Source: Myxocyprinus asiaticus
Lineage: Eukaryota > Chordata > Actinopteri > Cypriniformes > Catostomidae
Length of the DNA stretch: 64,000 nucleotides
Assembly (NCBI RefSeq): GCF_019703515.2
Contig: NC_059365.1
Span: 35,111,501-35,175,500, forward strand
Direction: 5' to 3'
Shown: piece by piece, positions 22,301 through 34,700 of the stretch
Layout: each line of letters begins with the position of its first letter
Numbering within the stretch: position 1 is the first letter of the stretch
Translations under genes and position numbers: made by a program
The notes under the pieces: model-generated
What the model saw: only the letters and a program-made list of their open reading frames with translations
What the model was told of the DNA's origin: nothing
Databases searched by the model: none

Positions 22301-25300
22301 GGTTTCTAAGAAATATTTTTGTTAAGCAGTGTTTCCTACAGGATTTTGTGAGACTATGGTGGGTGGACCTCTGACCCTCTAGGGGGGATCCGTGGGCATG
22401 CTTTCCCGTAAGAAAGTTTTGTACATTTTAAAGTTAAATGCATCAATCTGGTGCACTTTGAGAGCAAAATCAAGAGGCTAGATCTATGAAGAACTTTGTG
22501 CTCTTGTAAACAGTTGTGTGCTCTAGTAGTCATGTAATCATAAACACATTGACTGTATAGATATGAATGATGATGACACGGCAAAAAAATCACACCCACA
22601 AAGCATAAATGAGACAGAGTTTAACGCAGTTCACAAATGGCCAAAACACAAAATTGACTAGACTAGAGCATACATTTGAGCCAGTGCTGGACATTAAGCA
22701 TTGGTCATTCACTTGTCCGAGTAAGTAATTTGTCCAGAGAGAAAAAAGGACATTTAAGTTACATGCTCAAGTAACATGCCAAAGTTTATGTTGTATATTT
22801 TTTCAAAAATTATGACCGATCCCCAACCTAATAGTGTAAACTGCACTGGGTAGGGGAGGAGGCTGTTGTCATATGATAATTATTTTATGTTACGTACGAT
22901 AGTCAAATAAAGAAAAGCCTCCATCACCATCATTTACAGCAGGAGTGCTCACACTTCTATGGAATGAGATCTACTTTTTTATCATGTTATTGCAGCAAGA
23001 TCTACCATGTACAATAAAGCCTATACATTATCACATGACCAAAACGTCAGGAGTCGTAGTGCAATTTGATGATTCTCAATACCAGCTTCAAAACCACAAC
23101 ACATAATAACACTAACTAACATGTCAATTATGGAAGAATGGTTTCAAGTTCTTAATTATTCAAGACTAGTAAACAGTCAGTAATAAAATAACAATAAAAA
23201 ACAGCAATGAATAGAAATGGATTACAAATGATTCAATACTTTTTTTTTAACAGCTTTAAAAGTTTTTAACAGCAGTTTCAAGTATTCTAATAAACATTCA
23301 GAATGAAATGCAACATAAAACTACTACTGTTCTTCACTGTATGATTATAATACATCAATATTTTTTAAAGCTACTAAAGTTACTCAGTCAAGAGCAGTGA
23401 GTGTTTTCTCATGTTCTTGTTCTGGTTGTTTGATTATTATAATGACACACTAGACAGCAGCAGGTTTATTAGCTTACATTTATACTTACAAGTCCCACAT
23501 TTGAATACAAATCCGCTTTTTCTCCGCTGTTTACGTTCACTTTAGACATCACTCTCTGTGTTTACATGAATACCTCACCAAGACGGGCATTTTGGTGGAA
23601 TTATGAAATGTATTTGACCATTCAGGTGCGCATTAGCGCGAGCATTTTCACCACACACACACACGCCGCCTGTCAATCAAACAGGTAACAGCTTTTACTA
23701 GATCACTAGCGAATTACAAAATTACGTGCTCTGGATTACTTTCAACAGCAGAATAACAATATTAACTTTCTAAAGAGTGACACAGGCTTAGGCTATCACA
23801 AATATATATATATATAAAATTTTATTTTTTATTTACATTTTAATCAGTCTGCTTGTCCAGTCGGGCAAGTAAAATTATTTTTCACTTGCCCCTTCATAAA
23901 TCTACTTGTTCCGGACAAGCGTTAATGTCGAGACCTGTGAGCAATCAAAGAAATTAAGCAAAAGTGGTTACCTGTGTTGAACTTGCTCCTCAGATGCTGA
24001 AAATAGTTACGTTGTCAGAACCGCTGGTAATGACGTGAACTGTTCCAGTGTTTGTTTGTGTGTGTATGTGCACGTACAGTGGGGGGTGGGGTTGAGGCTG
24101 ACTGACTGGGAGTGAGAGATGCTTTGCCAAAGCAAGGGCGCAAAACACAACATTGGAGATCTTTTATGTTAGATTAAAAATATTTGCGGTTCATTATGAA
24201 ACTGTGGCGGGACAAATTAGACTGTGGTGGGTCTTAATTAAACATTACTTGAAATGTCAAGTTTTGGGCTTATAATTCAAATATCTATGTTCCTTGAACT
24301 TATTTTTCTTAAAATTTCGTAGACTTTAAGTGTTAACTCAAACTGTTGAGTACAAAATTGAGGCTATGGGGAATACCCATATTGCCCGATTTAATTATGT
24401 TTCCTTAGTTAAAGGGAACATATGGGGGAATTCATAGAGGTTTTAGCTCTTTAGTAGTATTATTTATGTTGTTTTGTTGCAAATAGTTGTTTCGTGTGAT
24501 GTCACCATTGGTGTGATCTGTGTCCCCTTTGGTCAAGTTGGACCCTGTTAACTCTAGCTCAGTTTTCTCCTTGTGAATGTGCAACTGAAGTACAGGTGTC
24601 TGTACATTTCTGTGGAGAAATAAGTTTATTTATTTAATGATTGACGTAAAATCAGTTATAATCTTTATTTGAGCTATGTTATTGTATGATCTAAATTTTA
24701 GTCCCTTCAATTAATGATCACCAAGTTAAATGAACTTAATTAGACAAGTTTTGGAGATGCCATTACTAAATTCATCTGAGGGAACGAGTTTACTCAATCA
24801 ATGGAGTAAAGTCAACTTATTATAGTTTTCATTGTACTTTGTTGGTGGTTCGTACTTTCTGGTTGGTGATTTGGGAAGAAAGAGAAAAAAATATGGAAAA
24901 AAAGTTTGGGAAAGGTATTTGTAGTGAATTGATGTTGTCAGCTATGAGTGTTTGTTGTGACTCCAAAAGCCACATATATGTCATCTAATTATGATCCATG
25001 TCTGATCTGTTTTTAATCCACATGTTTATAATATGTATACCTTCTCAAAACCATTTGGATCACAGTCCTGCATTTATTCACATTTTACAGCTGCAGCATT
25101 CCATACAGACTGATAAAATGAAATTTGGATCCAGAGAGAACATGCATAATTCCCTTGAGTCTTGTTGTATTTGGCGCATATGGCTGACTGTTGACCATTA
25201 GTCTCTCTTAATTAACATTTTTTAAATATTGAAACCCAGTAATTTTATGAACAAGTTTTAGTGAGTTCTCTCCTCTGTTTTTCTCCCTTCAGAGCTTTTC

Positions 25301-28300
25301 ATCCTGCAGGAGGAGAGCAGAAGGTAAGACAGTCAATCTTTCAGTCTTCTGTGTGACTAGAACCAAAGAGCTTTCGCAAGACCAATCAACCAGCTCCTGA
25401 TGTCTGAATAATTACATTTTAAGATCTGTTCGCGAGTTCTGGTTCCATCTGCTTTTGAAAACTTCCGAAATGAGCACACACACACAAACACACACACACA
25501 CACACGCAATGGTACTCCTGTCATTACGAGGACTATACTTTGGCATCATTTTTTTTTTATACTGAGATAAGGATATTTTCTATCCCCTAATACCCCGAAA
25601 TCTAAACCTCACAGAAATCTTCTAGCATTTTTACATTTTCATTAAAACATTATTTTGCATGTTTATTTATTATTGTATGTTTTTAGATGTTTGAATTACG
25701 GGACAGTTGGGGTGTGCTCATAATATATGTGTTTCCTTACAAATGTCAGGTTTTCCTTAGGCAATTTTTTTTGTCCCCATAATGTAGATCGAACCAACAC
25801 ACACATTACTTAGCTATCTAAATGACGACATACTCGACCTCTGTTGTTTTTATATAAAACTAATTATAAATACTACAAACCCTACTCCTACCTTGAAAAC
25901 ACAACTTGCATTTTTAGAATAAACAAAAACATTTATTAATAAATAATATTAATAAATCATTTTTACCTTTCGATAACACCCTGGACATCCCCTAAGAGAC
26001 TTTGTCAGATTTAATCAACTTCTGGGGACAATTTTGTCCCCAAAGTATAGCTAAGTACACTTACACACACTCGCATACTCATTTTCAGGCTCATTCTTCT
26101 GCGAACTAGTACATGATTTTGCTCACAAGAGTCCCCATGTTTTCAGGCTCTTAAACGGCTTTCGTTTGCTAGTTGCTGTGTTTTGCGGAAGCTTGGGTGG
26201 TTCGTCTACCTGCCTGTCTGTTTCTAACGTGAAACATCTTGCTCTTGGTCTTGCTTAAACCTTCTTACAACAGTTTTTTGAATTTTGTTTTTGAGTGATT
26301 TTGCATTACCATAGAATGCACAACCCCAGATATAATCTACATTTTCTCTGCTGGCCATTTGCACATGCTGTAACAATACTCTAGATCAGGGCCGTAACCG
26401 CCATGCAACAGTGCAGTCCTGATGTCAAATCAAAAAGAACGCTCCATAATGTAAAACAACACAGAATACTTGATTTGGATGGGAGAAATGTTGCCCTCGT
26501 GTGATTGCAAAAGTACATTGCACAGGTCTCCAACAGCTACAGCACGTTATAATTTCAGTCTCGTGGGTTTATAGTTATAATTTCAAACTAGTCAAGTGCT
26601 GAGTGCAGCAGGAATGCAGGGAGGATCTTTAAACTGGACCTTGGCCTGATCTCAAGATAAATATTTGTGACCAGGGTGTGTTCACATTTCTCAAACAATC
26701 CTCCTCCACTTTCTCTGAGCTTGTATAGTAATTTGCTGTGAGAAGATATGAAGATGATTTACACCTTTTGTGCAGTTAATCCTCTCATTTTAAGAGGATT
26801 AAACATTAAAACCGAATCTGGCATTGTGCGTTTACCTGTGGTATCACTAGTGTGTGTGAAACAGGGTTGGGCAAAGTTCAGAATTTAGCCTAAGAATTGT
26901 CTCCCTTTCAATTCATGAGTTGGAATTTGAATTGAATTGGCCACGCCCCACAGGATGTTGAACTGGAATTTGAACCAAAATGAATTTACTAAGTTGCCAT
27001 TCAAAAAGTCCAACACAGGTGTTGCAACAAAACTTGAAGTTGATTACATCATTCATTTTGACTTAAATATTCTGACCTATTTATACAATTTTCAAGACTT
27101 TGTAAATTCTAGCATTCTTGGACATTAAGTGTGTTTACTCTATGGTTCACAAAATAAATCTTAATTCATGAAATGTAATGAAATACATACAAAAATACAT
27201 AAATACAATTTTCTGTTGATGGCATTTTAAACATTTCTTCAAATGTTTCTGGAAATAGCCCATATGTTGGTGTGGATGATAACAGATTATTGGGTCATAT
27301 TTTTATTTTATTTATGGTAATTCATAAAAATTGCATGTATTATTAAAAGCTACACTTGCAGCTTTTATATGAATTTCTTTGAAATCAGTTTTTAATTTTA
27401 GTTGTTTAAATTCAAATTACAATTACAGTTCTACATCCTCTTTGCTGCCTAAATTCAAATTCAGGGATTGAATCTGAATTTAAGACATTCTCAGTTCAGT
27501 TCTAAATGGCGCATAACCCTGTTTTGAAAATGTGTGTGTATGTGCACATTCTGATTTGCATGGTGTTCTTTTTGCACTGTGTGTCTTGTTTCTCCACACT
27601 TAGGATTCACATGCACCTGCATCCAGTCAACCCAAGTATTCGTTTGCACCCAGTACAAGCATAAACAAGATGGCACGGCCATTCTCCGCAGCCCCTGGCA
27701 GTGCCAGCAAGGGGCCCGTCATCAAGCCAGTGTCATATGCCCCCAAGCTTAACGCCAGCTCGCAGGTGTCGAACAGCACATTGCAGCCTCACAATGGGTA
27801 GGTGACCAACCAGCCGGGTCTCCCGACAGGCACTCGCGTTCATAATCTCTCTTTAAAGAGCGCTTTGATCGCCGTGGAACCTGCTTGATGAGCTTAGTCA
27901 ATTGCAATGAGCCTTGTTTCCCAAGGCCTTATGTTTCTAATGATACAGCAATGCTGATGAGCAAGAATGCCCATGGCTCCTTGAGTTCATAGGGTGAGTG
28001 TGCATAAGCGAAAAGATGTCCAGAATGCAGGAGAGGAGTTTTCTCGTAAAGTCTGTGTTGACATTTGGTGTTGCATTCCTGCATAGTAGGGTTGTCACCA
28101 GTGTTGGGAGTGTAATCTGATTACAAAGTAATTTGTTACTGTAATCTAATTATGTTTTAGTCAAAAAGTTTCTTTATAGTTACTTTATAATTAAATAGTA
28201 AAATAGTAATATTTATTTAGAATTTGAAACATAAATTATGTTTATATATGTCTTTTTGCGTTTCTGTGACAGCTGAAGGGCAAACACTTCCTAATAATTC

Positions 28301-31300
28301 ACTGTAAGGGAGAAACGCCTGGTGCTGAGTGTATGACTTGCATGTGACCGTAAACAAGGAGGAAATGTAGATTTGTTTTATTTTTTATTATTTGTTGAGC
28401 AAAATTCTGTGAAAGGTGTTTAAGAAACTTAAAATGAAAGTATTTAGTAATGTGAGCACTTTTCTGATTAAGTAATCTGATTACAATTTTATAGAAGTAA
28501 TTTGAAGTTTGTAGTAGATACGTTTTTTAATAACTTAACACTGGTTGTCACAGTATCAAAATTTCAGTAAGCGAGACCAATACCAGTAAAATTCCACAAT
28601 TGTAGAAACCAATTTTGCGCACTTTTATTTAAAACATTAAATGATCATAAAAAATAAAATAAAAAATATGAACAAATTAAATTAAGTCCTTGTCCACACT
28701 AAAAATTTTTCGTTTAAAAGCACATTAATTCCGTTAAGTTTACACATCTTAACCACACTAGAACGGCATTTTCTAAAACTAAAACAATGCTATTGCACAC
28801 TTATTTAAAACATAAAAAATCAAATGATATTATAAAAATAGAAATATTAACTGATTAAATTAAGCCCATGTCCACACTAAAACTTTTTAGTTTGAAAACA
28901 CATTAATTCTGCTACGTTTACACCTCTTAACCACACTTGAAAAGCATTTTCTTAAAACTAGAGCTGTCAGAATTAGTGCGTTAATGCATGCAATTAATTT
29001 TAGAATTTTAACGTGTTAATTTTTCTTAATCGCGAAACGCCTTTATCGTTAATACAGCATAAACACTGGTGTGAAGGGCGGAACCTTTGTAATGTGTCCG
29101 CCCGAATTCATTACACTGACGCACACGCCACAGCACCAGAGCCCTTCTCCCAAGATGGACCTTCAGTCTTAGCATAAAACAGCATAACGCAGCAGTCCAA
29201 TAGACATTCACTGTCATAACATGCTCTCCTATGACAGAGCCGCAGAGGTTGTTATCTCAGTAAATAAAAGAAACTCTGACAGCGCTTCCCTGTCAGTGAT
29301 AAAATGATGGAGAAAGGCTCTCTTAACACCATTTGATGTACAAAACAAGCCCAGATGGGACTTGTGATAGAAATCAAGTATTTTTCAGCCTATGTAAGGC
29401 ATGTTTAATTACCAGAGAAGCACACCAAATCTTAACTATCACCAAAACGCAGAATGAGACGTTTTTGTCTGCAAGAGCGGCGCTGGTGTTGCCACCCTGA
29501 TGCGAATCATGAATGCAGCTTCACAATTGCTGTAACAAAGCGTATAGCCACAGTCTACCGGCAGATTAATATTGTGAAGGATGACAGTTTAAGGGATTTA
29601 ATGCTCATTACAATGAATATGCAACCTATGTGGGGACTATTTTTTTTTTTTCAATTTGTCAAACTCCCACTTAGACTTTGGGAAACGTTTAATGTTACTT
29701 GAATTGGTGATATTTTAGTGTATTGTCTTTATATTGTGGACGGCTTTGTTTGGAAAATGTTCATAAAGTATTATATTGCTACATATTGTTTTGTTTTCTT
29801 TCCTAAGATGGAAATAAATGAATTTTGACAAGAAAAGTATATGTAGTGTCAAATTTAATCACTTTTAAAATCTGCGATTAATCACGATTAACTACAAAAA
29901 AACTATGCGATTAGTCGCGATTAAAATATTTAATCGACTGACGCCACTACTTAAAACTAAAACAATGCTATTGCACAGTTTTTTTCTAAGTGTTAAATAT
30001 TAAACTATAATATAAAAATATAAATATTAACAAATTAAATTAAGGCCATGTCCACACTAAAACATTTTAGTTTAAAAACACATAAATTCCGTTAAGTTTA
30101 TGCCTCTTAACCACACTAGAACGGCGTTTTCCTAAAACAAAAAAATATGCTATTGCACACTTTTATTTATACGGTTAAATCATAAATGTTAATGTAAAGA
30201 ATATAAATATTAACATTAAATTAAGGCCATGTTCAGACTAATGAACTTCTTCAATAAAAAGATAACACTTTAATTTTACCTTGTTAACTTCTCTCAACCA
30301 CACTAGAACAGCGTTTTTCTCCACCGAAAATGGAGGGTTTCAAAAAAATTCTGCATTACCACATACTTTGAAACGGGCCTTTTCTGAGCATATGGGGTCC
30401 TTAAGCAAAATCCTACTTTGTGGTGCCCCCTGGTGGCTTGGGAGCCCTAAGCGGCCGCCTATACAGCCTCCAGCTAGAAGCGGCCCTGCTTTGGAAAACG
30501 GTGCCATCAGGAAACGGAAAACAAAAGCTATTGAGTCGGTTCTCAGTGCTATAGATACAGTAGAAAGACAGGTTTCATTACATATTTATTTTATTATCGA
30601 TTTGGTACCGAAGTACTTGTACTTTGAACATCCCTACTGCATATTGAGGATGTGGAGACAAATTTGAGGTTAGTGAGTTTGACCTTTTTAGCGTTTGCCA
30701 CACACGGACACACAATTTGGCTGGGTTTATTGTGTATGCTTGTAATAAACAGTATGGCTTTAAACAGCTGTGTCTGTTTTGCTTGTTGGAACAGGCGGTC
30801 ACATTATTGTCCTGATAACCATACTTCCTCCCTCAGAGAGGAACTGTTTTGGGATCAGCTCGAACACTCAGCCTATATCTGTTTTCCTCTTCACCTCTTC
30901 ATCGTCCCTTTGCGGGGACAGTCCACATCTCTTTCCTGTCAAGGATCGTGAAAAGATCCTGCATTTTAACGAGCTTTTTTATTTAAGCTGATCAAAACAA
31001 CAGATGTTACCGGTCAATTCTACCGGACTTGACGGCAATAAAATCGTTAATGGTGAAGTTTTTTAATGTAAATGTATAAAGAGGTCTTCTAAGGTTTTGA
31101 TCCAGCCAACCGAGAAGGTTGAAGTCTGTCTTTAGGCAAGGACATGATGTTGTGTGTTGCTGTTTATAGAGTCGAGACCCTCCCATAAAATCTGCTGAGC
31201 TCTCAAAGTGCTGTTATGGCACTGGTGCTGAAACAGCCTTACTTGGAAAGGCTCCTGTATGTATGCACCTTAGCACAAGTTTCCTAACAAACAAATTCCA

Positions 31301-31679
31301 TAAAGACCGTGTTGTACGTTTTAATTAAATATGTGTCCTCATTGTTTGATTCAAAAGACGAGAAAGAGGAAATTCTCAAACTAAGACAAGAACTTCAGTT
31401 GGAATCTGGAAACATGTTCTACTGGTGAGAGCTGGAGTAGAAAGCTTTTGGAGTGGAGGGAAGAAGAGGGAATCGAAGCTTAGCTGGTGGAGTGTTTGGA
31501 GTGTGTTTGCACCTCAGTACTGAGGTCTCCGTGTACTCTGGAGATCACACAGTCACGTCAGCATTCTGAACATGTTTACAGCACCGCACACAAGCTTGCA
31601 TTTACAACTGTTAAGTCTAAGGGGCACTATTGCTCGCATTGTTTGGCTCGGAGGATGAAAATGCCTATGTGTGTGTGTA

Positions 31680-31723
<44 letters not shown>

Positions 31724-34700
31724 TATATGTATATGTGTATATATGTATGTGTGTGTGTAAATATTTCAAAAATAACATATGTTATATATTATAATGTAAT
31801 ATAATATAGTGTTATAAAATGTAACGTGTAAATGTTTTATTATTATTATTATTATCATTATTATTATTATTGCTTAGATCTAGATACCAACTTAGAAACA
31901 AATGCTAAGATTTATTTATTAATATATGTAAATATTCTACTACTACTACTACTAATAATAATAATAATATTTATTATTATTATTGCTTAGATCTAGACAC
32001 CAACTTACAAATAAGTGCCTAGATTTATGTATTCATTTATTTATAATAATTAATATAATAAAATACAGTGTAATATAATATTTTAAGATATAAAATAATA
32101 ATAATAATAATAATAATAATTATTGCTTAGATCTAGATACCAACTTACAAACAAATGCCTAGATTTATGTATTCATTTATTTATAATATAATTAATATAA
32201 TAAAATACAGTGTAAAATAATGTCATATAATATTTTTAAATATTCTAATAATGATTATTATTTTATTATTATTATTATCTTTATCATTATTATCATTATT
32301 ATTATTACCAGGAACTAGGGTTAACTTTTGCTTAGCTCTGAAATGGGCAAGAATCAGCTAGAAATTGCTTTTGTAAGTGCATTCTTTCTAAAGCTATTTA
32401 AAATACCTTACCCAGTAATCACGAAAAACTGGAAACATCGTGTTTTAAAAACTGAGGCGATGCCAGTTAGATCTAATTGCTGTCATGTTTGGCTGAAGGG
32501 GGGGTTAGGGATATTTTACTGTAATGATAGCATGGAAAGTAAAATAGAAAATGATCCTTTTACTTATTTAGATAGGGAAAAAGCTCTGCTGCCTTCTGGT
32601 TACTCACAGCATGGATGTGATTATTTTTCTGCCAGAAACCCACAGTTCTGTTTTGGTTTATGGATTTCTGCATCTTGTCTTTCTTAATGTTTATGTTTCC
32701 TCTGATTCTGAAGACATTTCTAAACTCCCTTTTCTCCTTTTCTTTTTTATCTCCTTTGTCATTCTGCAGATGGAAGCGCTTGACAAGTTAGTAATGCCTT
32801 TCCTTATTTCCCCCTTCTCTGAGAAATGTGTGTAATTATTGTTTTTGGCTATCAAATCCCAACCCTGTGGCTCTGCCTCTATCTGTTCCTAAATATGTTT
32901 TCCTAAATATAATTTATCATTCCTTTCCCAAGCCTGCATTGTTACAGAATTGGCTTTTGGAGATGGTGAATTTCTCATATTTAAGTTACTGTCTCTCTCT
33001 GGAATTATTCACTATGGGATTGGAAATCTTTAGCTGCCCAGGTGTTTCTTTAACTATGTGTCCTGTGGACTTTTAGAAACTTAAAACTCCCCAGAAACAC
33101 ACTTTTCAAAACCAGCAGTTTATTTTAATTTGTCTTCTAACAATGTTCAACAGTGAATTTATCCTCCTGAGACCCGAGCGTGACTGCTGTGTGCATTTTC
33201 CATTTCCCTTTTTGATTTGTAACTAGTAGCACCTAATAAACATAAAAAATAAAACAAAATCTAAAGCATATAGTTTTTCTAAAAAAAAAAATGATGTCCA
33301 CATATGTGGACAGTGGGACTAAGTGGTGAAAATGTAAATAATACCAAGCTAAAGAAAGTCAGATTTCTTCTTTCTGTTTATGATGTTTCCAGCAATGTTG
33401 ATTATTCATGTTTTTGAGACATTACAGACATTACATCAGAAATAAGCATAAATAATTCTGATTCAAAGTAATGGCCATCATCATCCAATTACTGCCAACC
33501 ATGTTAAAATAAAATTATACATTATAAATTCTGAATCTAATTAGGGATTAACGTTGTCCCATATGAATGCACTTTGCTGCATAGAGAGCTATAGGATGCT
33601 CCCTTGCTCCCTATTTAGTGCATGGCTTAACCTCCAGTTTGCTGTTTGTCTGCACTGGTTTCAGAACAGTTCGAAATGCACCTCATTTTCATCCTAACTC
33701 TGTGTAAAGCCTCAAAGCAAAAATGTTCAGCTTTTGGATGAACCCATTGATTCTCAATGTAATAATGCACAGTAAACATAGGATTTCTAATGAAAACCTT
33801 GTGTTATTGTACACATTAGTGTACAGTGATTAGCAGTGTGGCATTTCACGATAAATCGCTAAAATTTTAAAAATGGCATATCGGATGGAACTAGAGACTC
33901 AAACAGGTTTCAGTAAAAACTTAATTAGGTTTCTTACCTGATGTAGTTTTGTTGCCGTTTCCTCCAAAGACAAACTCTGCTGTAATCGGCGCCATGTTGT
34001 TTTGTCACATGACTCCGTGCATCAAATGTTTAATCATTTACTGACAGCCCAGAATCTTCTGAACTTAGGTCAGTCTGTTTAAATGAATTATGCGTTGTGT
34101 ATAGCTTCGCACGAGGATATAGTACATGCATCAGGGGGCGTTCACACCAAACGTTTTTTGCATCCGTCCGCACTGTTCTTCAATCTTTTTCCTATGTAAA
34201 CATTCACTGATGGATGTCTTTGACCATTGCACTGCATCTTTTTTTTTTTTTTTTCAACGTCCCATGCATGAGCACTTTTTAGATGACATGTCAAATTAAA
34301 AAGATCTTCTACCTTTAAAAACATGTCTCAAGACACTTGCAATCTGTTCTATTAGTTGTGCTGCATCTAGGTTTTCTTTGTTGTTTTTAAACGGTCACTT
34401 AAACATGCAGATGCACCACTTACACAAGTTTTTTTTCCCCCATCTGAACCACCATGAACAAATGTCATTTCCACCACATTTTATATAACTATTCATTTTG
34501 TGACGGAAGCAATGGTGGTGGAAATTACATTTTTAAACATTTTTTGGAATACAGCGTCTGACTCATTTACTATGCCAAGGCCAACTGCCTAGCTAGCATT
34601 TTATATTCTTAATTCACACAATTAAATTACATTTTGCTCACATTTAGCATAATTTGACAAAATTACAGCTAGATTGAAATGACGCACAATGAATATATTC

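Larger units (their letters stand above)
28087..30636. mobile_element. Outer hAT-like element of a nested insertion complex
   Basis: Ends TAGGGTTGTCAC and the complement of TAGGGATGTTCA. The flanking 8 bases are CTGCATAG (28079-28086) and CTGCATAT (30637-30644), seven of eight matching. Inside are two later hAT insertions (28099-28543 and 28959-29949) and a ~180-bp tandem array. Fragments of its own sequence are visible just inside both ends ('cagtatcaaaatttcagta' after 28551, 'gatttggtaccgaagtact' near 30600). Confidence 0.8.

Noticed and set aside
22682..23937. hAT assignment with an 8-bp target duplication
   Set aside because: Flanks share only TGAGC; the eight adjacent bases do not match, so the superfamily was left open.
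31355..31430. Possible exon with [20 protein letters not shown] reading
   Set aside because: Preceding AG lacks a convincing pyrimidine tract and no choice of boundaries keeps the pdlim7 frame with known neighbours.
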